A DNA stretch of 64,000 bases from Hyphomicrobiales bacterium (GCA_900469955.1 UBYX01000030.1:1-64000), one strand, 5' to 3'; positions 1-8,234 are shown, counted from the first letter of the stretch. A program made the numbers and translations. Notes: generated by a model not told the origin, from the letters alone.

Positions 1-15
1 TCCATCATCGAGTAA
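1..15 (+). CDS. tuf: 3' end of elongation factor Tu gene (partial)
   Basis: The first five codons read Ser-Ile-Ile-Glu-stop. EF-Tu of rhizobia ends with these residues, and tuf normally lies directly upstream of rpsJ in this group. Only the last codons are inside the window, so the call rests on synteny plus four residues. Confidence 0.6.
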   Translation, partial: SIIE

Positions 16-68
16 GCGATGATGGGGCCGACGCAGAGCTGATCTGCGCCGGATGCATGGATTCTTTT

Positions 69-96
69 AAGCAAGCGGCCCTTTAGCCGCTTGCTT
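69..96 (+). terminator. stem-loop after tuf
   Basis: A perfect 10-bp inverted repeat (AAGCAAGCGG / CCGCTTGCTT) with an 8-base loop follows the tuf stop codon. There is no clear T-run after it, so it may be a weak terminator or an mRNA 3' end rather than a full intrinsic terminator. Confidence 0.5.
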
Positions 97-129
97 ATGA
101 CATAAAAATGTAGCAAATGGCGCGCGAGC

Positions 130-291
130 GCGATTTGCCCCTGCTTCGCTATCGGGGCAGCAATCAAAATATAAGGTGGGTCGAAAGGCCTGGAGAGTGG
201 AAAGGGATACCGGCTCGGTGTCCCCTTCGATCTTTGAAACCGGTGGTCCGCCTTAGGAAAAAGAACAAACCCGTGCCTTTCGTTCGGCACG
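130..291 (+). promoter_or_regulatory. leader region of the S10 operon with three hairpins
   Basis: The 225 bases before rpsJ hold no convincing gene. They contain three short stem-loops: TGCCCC/GGGGCA (136-159), GGGATACCG/CGGTGTCCC with a GCT loop (204-224), and CGTGCC/GGCACG (272-291). A structured leader here is typical of S10 operons, where in gammaproteobacteria L4 acts as autoregulator. Whether this leader binds L4 or another protein cannot be seen from sequence. Confidence 0.35.
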
Positions 292-320
292 TGGATAACA
301 GACAACAAGGATAACGTCGA

Positions 321-629
321 ATGAACGGCCAAAATATCCGCATTCGCCTGAAGGCGTTCGATCACCGGATTCTCGATGCTTCCACGCGCGAGATCGTGTC
401 GACGGCGAAGCGCACCGGTGCTAGCGTCCGGGGCCCCGTTCCGCTTCCGACCCGCATCGAGAAGTTTACGGTTAACCGGTCCCCCCACATCGACAAGAAG
501 AGCCGCGAGCAGTTCGAGATGCGCACCCATAAGCGCCTTCTCGATATCGTTGACCCGACACCGCAGACGGTAGACGCGCTGATGAAGCTCGATCTCGCCG
601 CTGGTGTCGATGTTGAGATCAAGCTCTGA
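321..629 (+). CDS. rpsJ: 30S ribosomal protein S10
   Basis: The 102-residue product is full length for uS10 and opens with the family sequence MNGQNIRIRLKAFDHR. It sits in the head of the 30S subunit, and with NusB it takes part in rRNA antitermination. The ATG follows an AAGGAT ribosome-binding site. It is the first gene of the S10 set and is separated from tuf by a structured leader, so it probably marks the start of a transcript. rplC follows after 37 bases. Confidence 0.98.
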   Translation: MNGQNIRIRLKAFDHRILDASTREIVSTAKRTGASVRGPVPLPTRIEKFTVNRSPHIDKKSREQFEMRTHKRLLDIVDPTPQTVDALMKLDLAAGVDVEIKL

Positions 630-666
630 GACTTCGGTTTCGGACTGAGTGAGAAGGATTGAACCG

Positions 667-1308
667 ATGCGTTCGGGTGTAATTGCACAGAAGGTGGGAA
701 TGACCCGCGTCTACAACGACGCCGGCGAGCATATCCCGGTAACCGTATTGCGGCTGGAGAATTGCCAGGTCGTCGCACACCGCACCGTTGAGAAGAATGG
801 CTACACAGCCGTTCAGCTCGGTGCCGGCGCGGCGAAGGTGAAGAACACCTCCAAGGCGATGCGCGGCAACTTTGCCGTGGCAAACGTCGAGCCGAAGGCG
901 AAGCTCGTTGAGTTTCGCGTTTCCGAAGACAACATGATCGATGTCGGCACCGAGCTGAAGGCCGATCATTTCACGGCCGGTCAGCTGGTGGACGTCACCG
1001 GTACCTCGATCGGTAAAGGTTTTGCTGGCGCCATGAAGCGTCACAACTTCGGTGGTCTGCGGGCCACACACGGTGTGTCCGTTTCGCACCGTTCGCATGG
1101 TTCGACTGGTAACAACCAGGATCCGGGCAAGGTCTGGAAGGGCAAGCGCATGGCTGGTCATATGGGCCAGACGCGCGTCACCACCCAGAACCTCGAGATC
1201 GTCTCCACCGACGAGAACCGTGGCCTGATCCTCGTCAAGGGCGCCGTACCTGGCTCCAAAGGCGCTTGGATCGTCGTTCGCGATGCCGTCAAGTCGGCCG
1301 CGAAGTAA
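667..1308 (+). CDS. rplC: 50S ribosomal protein L3
   Basis: The 213-residue uL3 protein binds the 3' end of 23S rRNA early in assembly. The start was set at the ATG preceding RSGVIAQKVGM, which follows a GAGAAGG site; an ATG 18 bases further upstream lacks family support. The extended loop carries GNNQDPGKV, where Gln151 matches the glutamine methylated by PrmB in enterobacteria. rplD begins 14 bases downstream, consistent with one operon. Confidence 0.98.
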   Translation: MRSGVIAQKVGMTRVYNDAGEHIPVTVLRLENCQVVAHRTVEKNGYTAVQLGAGAAKVKNTSKAMRGNFAVANVEPKAKLVEFRVSEDNMIDVGTELKADHFTAGQLVDVTGTSIGKGFAGAMKRHNFGGLRATHGVSVSHRSHGSTGNNQDPGKVWKGKRMAGHMGQTRVTTQNLEIVSTDENRGLILVKGAVPGSKGAWIVVRDAVKSAAK

Positions 1309-1322
1309 GGGAGCCAGCTACA

Positions 1323-1943
1323 ATGGAATATAACGTCAAGACCCTCGAGGGAAAAGACGCCGGCAAGGTCTCCCTGTCGGACGAGATTTTCGGCCTCGAT
1401 CCCCGCGAAGACATTCTGGCCCGCATGGTTCGTTGGCAGCTCGCCAAGAAGCAGCAGGGCAGCCACAAGACCAAGAGCCGTTCGGAAGTTTCCCGCACCG
1501 GTGCGAAGATGTACAAGCAGAAGGGTACGGGCCGCGCTCGTCACCATTCGGCTCGCGCTCCGCAGTTCCGTGGCGGTGGTCGTGCTCATGGTCCGGTCGT
1601 CCGCAGCCACGAGCATGACCTTCCCAAGAAGGTTCGCGCTCTCGCCCTGCGTCACGCCCTGTCTGCCAAGATGAAGTCGGAAGACCTCATCATTGTCGAC
1701 AACCTGGTGGCCGCTGAAGCGAAGACCAAGGCTCTGGCCGGTTCCTTCGCCGAACTCGGCTTCACCAACGCACTGTTCATCGGTGGCGCCGAACTCGACA
1801 ACAACTTCAAGCTCGCCGCTCAGAACATCCCGAACGTCGATGTTCTGCCGGTTCAGGGCATCAATGTTTACGACATCCTGCGTCGCGGCAAGCTCGTGCT
1901 TTCCAAGGCTGCGGTAGAAGCTCTGGAGGAGCGGTTCAAATGA
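1323..1943 (+). CDS. rplD: 50S ribosomal protein L4
   Basis: The 206-residue uL4 protein lines the peptide exit tunnel. The long basic loop (about residues 45-100, with KQKGTGRARHHSARAPQF) is the tunnel-reaching extension of the family. I took the ATG before EYNVKTLEG, 8 bases after a GGGAG site, rather than the longer frame that overlaps rplC. In E. coli L4 represses its own operon; the same is possible here but not shown. It overlaps rplW by four bases (ATGA). Confidence 0.98.
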   Translation: MEYNVKTLEGKDAGKVSLSDEIFGLDPREDILARMVRWQLAKKQQGSHKTKSRSEVSRTGAKMYKQKGTGRARHHSARAPQFRGGGRAHGPVVRSHEHDLPKKVRALALRHALSAKMKSEDLIIVDNLVAAEAKTKALAGSFAELGFTNALFIGGAELDNNFKLAAQNIPNVDVLPVQGINVYDILRRGKLVLSKAAVEALEERFK

Positions 1944-2233
1944 CGGATCTTCGCCACTATGATGTGATCGTCTCGCCGGCGATCACCGAAAAGTCGACGC
2001 TGGCATCCGAACAGAACCAGGTCGTCTTCAACGTTGCCAAGACTGCTTCCAAGCCGGAGATCAAGGCTGCCGTAGAGGCGCTGTTCGGCGTGAAGGTCAC
2101 GGCCGTCAACACGCTTGTCCGCAAGGGCAAGGTGAAGCGGTTCCGCGGCTTCATCGGCAAGCAGAAGGACGTCAAGAAGGCTGTCGTCACCCTGGCCGAA
2201 GGTCAGACGATCGACGTCTCCACCGGTCTCTGA
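1940..2233 (+). CDS. rplW: 50S ribosomal protein L23
   Basis: The 97-residue uL23 protein sits at the tunnel exit, where it docks trigger factor and SRP. The sequence shows the family core SPAITEKST near the N-terminus and the VRKGKVKRFRG segment. Its ATG overlaps the rplD stop codon, which points to translational coupling. rplB follows 11 bases later. Confidence 0.98.
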   Translation: MTDLRHYDVIVSPAITEKSTLASEQNQVVFNVAKTASKPEIKAAVEALFGVKVTAVNTLVRKGKVKRFRGFIGKQKDVKKAVVTLAEGQTIDVSTGL

Positions 2234-2244
2234 GGTATAAGATA

Positions 2245-3078
2245 ATGGCATTGAAAAGCTTCAACCCGACGACCCCGAGCCAGCGTCAGCTGGTCATCGT
2301 CGACCGGTCCGGCCTCTGGAAGGGCAAGCCGGTCAAGACGCTGACGGAAGGTCTCTCCAAGAGTGGCGGCCGTAACAACCTCGGTCGCATCACCGCCCGC
2401 TTTATCGGCGGCGGTCACAAGCGTACTTACCGCCTGGTCGACTTCAAGCGTCGCAAGTTCGACGTCGAAGGCACGGTCGAGCGTCTGGAATACGACCCGA
2501 ACCGCACCGCGTTCATCGCGCTCGTCAAGTACGAGGACGGCGAGTTGGCCTACATCCTCGCTCCGCAGCGCCTCGCTGCGGGCGACAAGGTCATCGCTTC
2601 CAACAAGGCCGTCGACGTAAAGCCGGGCAACACCATGCCGCTGCAGTACATCCCGGTCGGCTCGATCGTTCATAACGTCGAGATGAAGCCGGGCAAGGGT
2701 GGCCAGATCGCCCGTTCGGCGGGCACCTACGTCCAGCTCGTCGGCCGCGATGCCGGCATGGCGATCCTCCGCCTCAACTCGGGTGAACAGCGCCTGGTGC
2801 CGGGCTCGTGCCTTGCCACCGTCGGCGCCGTGTCCAACCCGGACCACGGCAACATCAACGACGGCAAGGCCGGTCGTACCGTCTGGCGCGGCAAGCGTCC
2901 GCATAACCGCGGCGTCGTCATGAACCCGGTCGACCACCCGCACGGCGGTGGTGAAGGCCGCACCTCCGGTGGTCGCCATCCGGTCAGCCCGTGGGGCAAG
3001 CCCACCAAGGGCAAGCGCACGCGTTCGAACAAGTCCACGGACAAGTTCATCATGCGCTCGCGCCACGTGAAGAAGTAA
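2245..3078 (+). CDS. rplB: 50S ribosomal protein L2
   Basis: The 277-residue uL2 protein has the usual length and is needed for subunit association and for building the peptidyl transferase centre. The highly conserved C-terminal stretch MNPVDHPHGGGEGR, followed by SGGRHPVSPWG, contains the histidine long studied for its role near the active site. The C-terminus is strongly basic (KGKRTRSNKSTDKF). It lies in the standard S10 order between rplW and rpsS. Confidence 0.99.
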   Translation: MALKSFNPTTPSQRQLVIVDRSGLWKGKPVKTLTEGLSKSGGRNNLGRITARFIGGGHKRTYRLVDFKRRKFDVEGTVERLEYDPNRTAFIALVKYEDGELAYILAPQRLAAGDKVIASNKAVDVKPGNTMPLQYIPVGSIVHNVEMKPGKGGQIARSAGTYVQLVGRDAGMAILRLNSGEQRLVPGSCLATVGAVSNPDHGNINDGKAGRTVWRGKRPHNRGVVMNPVDHPHGGGEGRTSGGRHPVSPWGKPTKGKRTRSNKSTDKFIMRSRHVKK

Positions 3079-3094
3079 GAGAGGAAGTCGTTCA

Positions 3095-3373
3095 ATGGCT
3101 CGTTCAGTATGGAAAGGTCCGTTTGTTGACGGCTATCTTCTCAAGAAGGCTGAGAAGGTACGTGAAGGCGGACGCAGTGAAGTGATCAAGATGTGGAGCC
3201 GTCGCTCCACGATCTTGCCCCAGTTCGTTGGTTTGACGTTCGGCGTCTACAACGGCAGCAAGCACATTCCGGTCAGCGTCAACGAAGACATGGTCGGACA
3301 CAAGTTCGGTGAATTCGCTCCCACCCGTACCTACTACGGTCACGGCGCGGACAAGAAGGCGAAGAGGAAGTAA
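3095..3373 (+). CDS. rpsS: 30S ribosomal protein S19
   Basis: The 92-residue uS19 protein binds the 16S head together with S13. The family pattern ARSVWKGPFVDGYLL and KMWSRRSTILPQFVG is present, as is the KFGEFAPTRTYYGHG end. A GAGGAAG site precedes the ATG. Two bases separate its stop from rplV. Confidence 0.98.
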   Translation: MARSVWKGPFVDGYLLKKAEKVREGGRSEVIKMWSRRSTILPQFVGLTFGVYNGSKHIPVSVNEDMVGHKFGEFAPTRTYYGHGADKKAKRK

Positions 3374-3375
3374 TT

Positions 3376-3765
3376 ATGGCGAAGGCTAAGACCGAACGCC
3401 GGCTGAAGGACAATGAGGCGCAGGCTGTTGCCCGCACGCTCCGCGTCAGCCCCCAAAAGCTGAACCTCGTTGCCGCCCTGATCCGCGGCAAGAAGGTCGA
3501 TCGCGCGCTTGCAGAGCTTGAGTTCTCGCGCAAGCGCATCGCCGGCACGGTGAAGAAGACTCTCGAGTCCGCTATCGCCAATGCCGAGAACAACCATGAC
3601 CTCGACGTCGACTCGCTGATCGTTTCGGAAGCGTATGTCGGCAAGTCGATCGTGATGAAGCGTTTCCACGCTCGTGGCCGCGGCCGTGCATCTCGCATCG
3701 AGAAGCCGTTTGCGCACCTGACGATCGTCGTTCGCGAAGTCGAGGAAAAAGGGGAGGCCGCATAA
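3376..3765 (+). CDS. rplV: 50S ribosomal protein L22
   Basis: The 129-residue uL22 protein contacts all 23S rRNA domains and contributes the beta-hairpin that reaches into the exit tunnel (about residues 85-105, HARGRGRASRIEK). Its TAA stop shares one base with the ATG of rpsC (TAATG), so the two are probably translated in a coupled way. Confidence 0.98.
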   Translation: MAKAKTERRLKDNEAQAVARTLRVSPQKLNLVAALIRGKKVDRALAELEFSRKRIAGTVKKTLESAIANAENNHDLDVDSLIVSEAYVGKSIVMKRFHARGRGRASRIEKPFAHLTIVVREVEEKGEAA

Positions 3766-4508
3766 TGGGCCAGAAAATTAATCCGATCGGTTTCCGCCTC
3801 GGCATCAACCGTACCTGGGACAGCCGTTGGTTCGCCGACAACGCCGAATACGGCCAGCTCCTCCATGAGGACCTGAAGATCCGTGCCTACCTGATGCAGG
3901 AGCTGAAGCAGGCCGGTATCGCCAAGGTGGTCATCGAGCGTCCGCACAAGAAGTGCCGCGTCACGATCCACTCGGCTCGCCCGGGTCTGATCATCGGCAA
4001 GAAGGGCGCCGACATCGAAAAGCTCCGCAAGAAGCTTTCCGAGATGACGTCTTCGGAAACGCACCTCAACATCGTCGAAGTGCGCAAGCCGGAAATCGAC
4101 TCGACGCTCGTCGCCCAGTCGATCGCTCAGCAGCTCGAGCGCCGCGTGGCTTTCCGCCGCGCGATGAAGCGTGCTGTTCAGTCCGCCATGCGTCTTGGCG
4201 CCGAAGGCATCAAGATCACCTGCGCCGGCCGTCTCGGCGGTGCTGAAATCGCCCGTACGGAATGGTACCGCGAAGGTCGCGTTCCGCTTCACACGCTGCG
4301 TGCAGACATCGACTACGGTACGGCGGAAGCCGAAACCGCATTCGGCATCTGCGGCATCAAGGTCTGGATCTTCAAGGGCGAAATCCTTGAGCACGATCCG
4401 ATGGCTTCGGAACGTCGCGCGCTGGAAGGCGACGCACAGGGTCCGGCAAGCCGCGAACGTGACCGTGGCGATCGTGGTGATCGTCGCCGCGAACGCGAAA
4501 ACGCTTGA
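3765..4508 (+). CDS. rpsC: 30S ribosomal protein S3
   Basis: The 247-residue uS3 protein lines the mRNA entry channel. A KH domain is visible around residues 60-80 (GLIIGKKGADIEKLRKKL, with the GKKG loop). The C-terminal domain ends in a long charged tail rich in Arg, Asp and Glu (RERDRGDRGDRRRERENA), a common alphaproteobacterial extension. Start at the ATG overlapping rplV, before GQKINPIGFRLG. Confidence 0.98.
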   Translation: MGQKINPIGFRLGINRTWDSRWFADNAEYGQLLHEDLKIRAYLMQELKQAGIAKVVIERPHKKCRVTIHSARPGLIIGKKGADIEKLRKKLSEMTSSETHLNIVEVRKPEIDSTLVAQSIAQQLERRVAFRRAMKRAVQSAMRLGAEGIKITCAGRLGGAEIARTEWYREGRVPLHTLRADIDYGTAEAETAFGICGIKVWIFKGEILEHDPMASERRALEGDAQGPASRERDRGDRGDRRRERENA

Positions 4509-4546
4509 TCAACGCTGGCGAAAGATAAGCTCGGAGAAGTAAGAAA

Positions 4547-4960
4547 ATGTTGCAGCCAAAGCGTACCAAGTACCGCAAGCAGTTCAAGGGTCGCATCAAG
4601 GGTGTGGCCAAGGGCGGCTTCGATCTGGCCTTCGGCGAATTCGGCCTGAAGTCCCAGGAACCCAACCGCGTCAACGCTCGCGAGATCGAGGCGGCCCGCC
4701 GCGCGATCACGCGTGCCATGAAGCGCGCCGGCCGTGTCTGGATCCGCGTGTTCCCGGACGTTCCGGTAACCGCCAAGCCGACCGAAGTGCGTATGGGTAA
4801 GGGCAAGGGCTCTGTCGAATACTGGGCATGCAAGGTCAAGCCCGGCCGCATGATGTTCGAGATCGATGGTGTTTCGGAGGAGCTCGCCCGCGAGGCGCTT
4901 CGTCTCGGCGCCGCCAAGCTCTCGGTCAAGACGCGCTTCGTACAGCGCATCGCAGAGTAA
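4547..4960 (+). CDS. rplP: 50S ribosomal protein L16
   Basis: The 137-residue uL16 protein organises the A-site region of the 50S subunit. It starts with MLQPKRTKYRKQFKGR, typical of the family, and includes the conserved MGKGKGSVEYWACKVKPG segment (residues about 83-100). A GGAGAAG site lies upstream. The 38-base gap after rpsC is the longest inside the S10 part. Confidence 0.98.
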   Translation: MLQPKRTKYRKQFKGRIKGVAKGGFDLAFGEFGLKSQEPNRVNAREIEAARRAITRAMKRAGRVWIRVFPDVPVTAKPTEVRMGKGKGSVEYWACKVKPGRMMFEIDGVSEELAREALRLGAAKLSVKTRFVQRIAE

Positions 4961-4972
4961 GGAGAAGGCACG

Positions 4973-5173
4973 ATGAAAGCCGAAGACGTACGCGGCCTCA
5001 CGGCCGACCAGCTCAAGGACAAGCTCGCCGACCTGAAGAAGGAGCAGTTCAACCTGCGCTTCCAGAAGGCCACCGGTCAGTTGGAAAAGTCCTCGCGCAT
5101 CAACGAGGTTCGCAAGGACATCGCCCGCGTGAAAACCATTGCCCGCCAGAAGGCGGCGGAAGCCAAGGCTTAA
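4973..5173 (+). CDS. rpmC: 50S ribosomal protein L29
   Basis: This small helical uL29 protein (66 residues) sits near the tunnel exit beside L23. The pattern LKDKLADLKKEQFNLRFQ followed by KATGQLEKSSRINEVRKDIAR is diagnostic. A GGAGAAGG site precedes the ATG, and rpsQ begins 11 bases after the stop. Confidence 0.98.
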   Translation: MKAEDVRGLTADQLKDKLADLKKEQFNLRFQKATGQLEKSSRINEVRKDIARVKTIARQKAAEAKA

Positions 5174-5184
5174 GGAAGAATAAT

Positions 5185-5421
5185 ATGCCGAAACGCATTC
5201 TGCAGGGCGTAGTCGTTTCCGACAAGAACGAGAAGACCGTTGTTGTCCGGGTCGAGCGCCGATTCGCGCATCCGCTGCTTCAGAAGACGGTCCGCCGTTC
5301 CAAGAAGTACAAGGCGCATGACGAGAACAACCAATACAAGGTAGGTGACGTCGTTTCCATCGAGGAATGTGCACCGATCTCTAAGGACAAGACCTGGACG
5401 GTCGTTTCCGCCCAGGCTTAA
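5185..5421 (+). CDS. rpsQ: 30S ribosomal protein S17
   Basis: The 78-residue uS17 protein is a primary 16S binder with an OB fold. MPKRILQGVVVSDKNEKTVVV is the family N-terminus, after an AAGGAAG site. It is the last gene of the S10 set; a terminator-like hairpin lies 70 bases downstream and the next gene, rplN, is 234 bases away. Confidence 0.98.
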   Translation: MPKRILQGVVVSDKNEKTVVVRVERRFAHPLLQKTVRRSKKYKAHDENNQYKVGDVVSIEECAPISKDKTWTVVSAQA

Positions 5422-5490
5422 TTTGCTTCGGATTTGCGTCAGGGCCTTGCGCCCGGCGCAGAATCCTGTATGAAGCACCCCACTGGCGCA

Positions 5491-5516
5491 GGACGCTCGG
5501 AAACGAGCGTTCTTTT
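5491..5516 (+). terminator. terminator between S10 and spc gene sets
   Basis: A 9-bp stem (GGACGCTCG / CGAGCGTTC, one G-T pair) closed by a GAAA tetraloop is followed by TTTT. This is a compact intrinsic-terminator form at the boundary between rpsQ and rplN. It may end the S10 transcript fully or only in part. Confidence 0.65.
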
Positions 5517-5597
5517 GCTTTGAGCGCAGGGAAGGTCCTTTTAAGGAAACCACCTTGGCAAGACCCCACCCGCGCACAACAAAATTCTGTCCATAAG

Positions 5598-5632
5598 CCG
5601 AAACGGGGCGTTTTTGCGCCCGGTCGTTTCGG
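5598..5632 (+). promoter_or_regulatory. long hairpin just upstream of rplN
   Basis: CCGAAACG pairs with CGTTTCGG, and inside it GGGCG pairs with CGCCC around a T-rich loop, with a three-base bulge (GGT) on the 3' side. It ends 23 bases before the rplN ATG, placing it in the 5' leader of the spc transcript. It could be a second terminator, a processing site or a regulatory leader; the sequence does not decide. Confidence 0.45.
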
Positions 5633-5655
5633 TCATTAGAAAAAGGCGACCTGAC

Positions 5656-6024
5656 ATGATTCAGATGCAAACAAACCTCGACGTGGCGGATAATTCCGGC
5701 GCACGTCGTGTCATGTGCATCAAGGTGCTGGGCGGCTCCAAGCGCAAGTACGCTTCGATCGGCGACGTCATTGTCGTTTCGATCAAGGAAGCTATCCCGC
5801 GCGGCCGCGTCAAGAAGGGTGACGTGATGAAGGCGGTTGTTGTGCGCACCGCCAAGGACATCCGTCGTCCGGACGGCAGCGTCATCCGCTTCGACAACAA
5901 CGCAGCGGTCCTCATCGACAACAAGAAAGAGCCGATCGGCACCCGTATCTTCGGACCGGTTCCGCGCGAACTTCGCGCCAAGAACCACATGAAGATCATC
6001 TCGCTGGCTCCGGAAGTACTGTAA
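5656..6024 (+). CDS. rplN: 50S ribosomal protein L14
   Basis: The 122-residue uL14 protein contacts 16S rRNA in an intersubunit bridge. I chose the ATG before IQMQTNLDVADNSGARR, preceded by an AAGGCGAC site; frames further upstream run through the leader hairpin. The KEPIGTRIFGPVPRELR motif near the C-terminus is conserved. It opens the spc set. Confidence 0.97.
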   Translation: MIQMQTNLDVADNSGARRVMCIKVLGGSKRKYASIGDVIVVSIKEAIPRGRVKKGDVMKAVVVRTAKDIRRPDGSVIRFDNNAAVLIDNKKEPIGTRIFGPVPRELRAKNHMKIISLAPEVL

Positions 6025-6036
6025 GGAGCTCATGCG

Positions 6037-6345
6037 ATGAACAAGATCAAGAAGGGCGACAGCGTCGTCGTATTGGCTGGCAAGGACAAGGGCCGCACCG
6101 GCGAAGTCCTCCAGGTCATGCCGAAGGAAGACCGCGCCGTCGTGCGTGGCATCAACATGGTGAAGCGCCACCAGCGTCAGTCTCAGACGCAGGAAGCCGG
6201 CATCATCAACAAGGAAGCGTCCATTCATCTGTCGAACATCGCGATCGTCGCGAAAGACGGTAAGCCGACCCGCGTTGGCTTCTCTGTCGTCGACGGCAAG
6301 AAGGTGCGTGTAGCCAAGCGTACGGGAGATGTGATCGATGGCTGA
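6037..6345 (+). CDS. rplX: 50S ribosomal protein L24
   Basis: The 102-residue uL24 protein is an assembly initiator with a KOW motif: KKGDSVVVLAGKDKGRTGEV at residues 5-24. An AAGGAGC site precedes the ATG. Its last 8 bases overlap the start of rplE, which implies translational coupling. Confidence 0.98.
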   Translation: MNKIKKGDSVVVLAGKDKGRTGEVLQVMPKEDRAVVRGINMVKRHQRQSQTQEAGIINKEASIHLSNIAIVAKDGKPTRVGFSVVDGKKVRVAKRTGDVIDG

Positions 6346-6895
6346 GGCAAAGTATGAGCCGCGGCTCAAGACGGAATACAATTCCCGCATCCGTGCCGCA
6401 CTGAAGGAGCAGTTCTCCTTCGCAAACGACATGATGATCCCCAAGCTGGACAAGATCGTCATCAACATGGGTGTTGGCGAGGCGACGGCTGACTCGAAGA
6501 AGCCTTCCGTGGCTGCTGCCGACCTGGCCGCCATTGCCGGTCAGAAGCCAGTCATCACCAAGGCACGGAATTCCATCGCGGGCTTCAAGGTTCGCGAATT
6601 CATGCCGATCGGTGCCAAGGTTACTCTTCGTGGCGCCCGCATGTACGAATTCTTGGATCGTCTGATCAACATCGCGCTTCCGCGCGTTCGCGACTTTCGT
6701 GGCTTGAACCCGAAAAGCTTTGACGGCCGTGGCAACTTCGCCATGGGCATCAAGGAACACATTGTGTTCCCTGAGATCAACTACGACAAGGTTGATCAGA
6801 TGTGGGGCATGGACATCATCGTTTGCACGACGGCTACCAAGGACGACGAAGCACGGGCTCTTCTGAAAGAGTTCAACTTCCCGTTCCGCCAGTAA
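6338..6895 (+). CDS. rplE: 50S ribosomal protein L5
   Basis: The 185-residue uL5 protein binds 5S rRNA and the P-site tRNA. The conserved core KIVINMGVGEA and the segment RVRDFRGLNPKSFDGRGN are present, as is the GIKEHIVFPEI region. In E. coli the S8 repressor binding site lies at the start of this gene; I cannot confirm such a structure here. Confidence 0.98.
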   Translation: MAEAKYEPRLKTEYNSRIRAALKEQFSFANDMMIPKLDKIVINMGVGEATADSKKPSVAAADLAAIAGQKPVITKARNSIAGFKVREFMPIGAKVTLRGARMYEFLDRLINIALPRVRDFRGLNPKSFDGRGNFAMGIKEHIVFPEINYDKVDQMWGMDIIVCTTATKDDEARALLKEFNFPFRQ

Positions 6896-6928
6896 CCGTA
6901 ACGACGAGCGTTTAAAAGGAACTCCGAT

Positions 6929-7234
6929 ATGGCGAAAACCAGCGCAGTTGAAAAGAACAAGCGCCGCCGCAAGACCGTCGCTCAGCACGCTGCAAAGCGC
7001 GCCGTTTTGAAGGCGACCATCATGAACCAGGACCTTCCGATCGAAGAGCGGTTCAAGGCAACTATCAAGCTCGCTTCTCTGCCGCGCGATGGCTCGAAGA
7101 CGCGTATCCGCAACCGTTGCGAAGTCACCGGTCGCCCGCGCGCTTTCTATCGCAAGCTCAAGATGTCGCGTATCGCGCTTCGTGAGCTCGGCAACCTCGG
7201 CAAAGTGCCGGGCATCGTCAAGTCGAGCTGGTAA
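6929..7234 (+). CDS. rpsN: 30S ribosomal protein S14, zinc-free type
   Basis: The 101-residue length and the lack of the paired CxxC motifs mark the long, zinc-independent form of uS14. The family signature RNRCEVTGRPRAFYRKLKMSR is at residues 67-87 with a single cysteine. It lies in the 16S head. An AAAGGA site precedes the ATG after a 33-base spacer from rplE. Confidence 0.98.
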   Translation: MAKTSAVEKNKRRRKTVAQHAAKRAVLKATIMNQDLPIEERFKATIKLASLPRDGSKTRIRNRCEVTGRPRAFYRKLKMSRIALRELGNLGKVPGIVKSSW

Positions 7235-7246
7235 GGAGATCGTTAG

Positions 7247-7645
7247 ATGACCATGACTGATCCCTTGGGCGATATGCTCACCCGTATCCGCAACGGCGCA
7301 GCCCGCCGCAAGTCGACCGTTTCCACGCCTGCTTCCAAGCTGCGTGCACGCGTTCTCGACGTCCTGCAGGCTGAAGGCTACATCCGCGGTTATTCGGAAA
7401 TCGATTACGGTAACGGCAAGGCCGAGATCGAAATCGAACTCAAGTACTACGAAGGCGCGTCGGTGATCCGTGAGATCGGCCGCGTGTCCAAGCCGGGCCG
7501 CCGAGTCTATGTCTCGGTAAAGTCCATTCCGCAGGTTTCGAACGGCCTCGGCATCACCATCCTTTCGACCCCGAAGGGTGTGATGGCTGATCACCAGGCT
7601 CGCGAACAGAACGTTGGTGGCGAGGTTCTCTGCTCTGTCTTCTAA
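7247..7645 (+). CDS. rpsH: 30S ribosomal protein S8
   Basis: The 132-residue uS8 protein is a central-domain 16S binder and in E. coli the repressor of the spc operon. The C-terminal signature GLGITILSTPKGVM is present. Two in-frame ATGs lie six bases apart; the first is 8 bases from an AGGAG site and is the better choice. Confidence 0.97.
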   Translation: MTMTDPLGDMLTRIRNGAARRKSTVSTPASKLRARVLDVLQAEGYIRGYSEIDYGNGKAEIEIELKYYEGASVIREIGRVSKPGRRVYVSVKSIPQVSNGLGITILSTPKGVMADHQAREQNVGGEVLCSVF

Positions 7646-7688
7646 GACAGGGTAGGGGAACTCCATAGCGAACAGACAGGATTGAAAC

Positions 7689-8222
7689 ATGTCTCGTATC
7701 GGTAAAAAGCCCGTTCAGGTTCCTGCAGGGATCACGGCCACTGTTGATGGCCAGAAAGTGACTGCCAAGGGCCCGAAGGGTGAGCTTTTCTTCGTCGCTA
7801 ACGACGAAATCAAGCTGGCACTTGAAGACAATGCCATTTCGGTGACTCCGGTCAACGATTCCAAGGATGCTCGCTCGAAGTGGGGCATGTCCCGCACGAT
7901 GATCGAAAACATCCTGAAGGGTGTTAAGGACGGTTTTGAGCGCAAGCTCGAAATCAACGGCGTTGGTTACCGCGCATCCATGCAGGGCAAGAACCTGCAG
8001 CTGGCGCTCGGTTTCAGCCACGACGTGGTCTACCAGACCCCGGAAGGCATCACCATTGCCGTGCCGAAGCCGACGGAAATCGTCGTCACCGGCATCAATA
8101 AGCAGCAGGTCGGTCAGGTTGCCGCGGAAATCCGCGAATACCGCGGTCCCGAGCCCTACAAGGGCAAAGGCGTCAAGTACGCCGAGGAACGGATCGTCCG
8201 CAAGGAAGGCAAGAAGAAGTAA
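7689..8222 (+). CDS. rplF: 50S ribosomal protein L6
   Basis: The 177-residue uL6 protein has two related domains near the factor-binding site. MSRIGKKPVQVPAG at the N-terminus and RGPEPYKGKGVKYAEE with the KEGKKK tail at the C-terminus are family marks. The 43-base gap from rpsH contains no hairpin. Confidence 0.98.
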   Translation: MSRIGKKPVQVPAGITATVDGQKVTAKGPKGELFFVANDEIKLALEDNAISVTPVNDSKDARSKWGMSRTMIENILKGVKDGFERKLEINGVGYRASMQGKNLQLALGFSHDVVYQTPEGITIAVPKPTEIVVTGINKQQVGQVAAEIREYRGPEPYKGKGVKYAEERIVRKEGKKK

Positions 8223-8234
8223 GGACGACGGATC

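Noticed and set aside
117..314. 65-codon frame upstream of rpsJ
   Set aside because: It lies in the structured leader, has no ribosome-binding site and its composition is not protein-like; it is more likely chance.
2203..4394. Long minus-strand frames (up to 371 codons) opposite the ribosomal protein genes
   Set aside because: They mirror the strongly biased codons of rplB to rpsC and have no start signals or family features.
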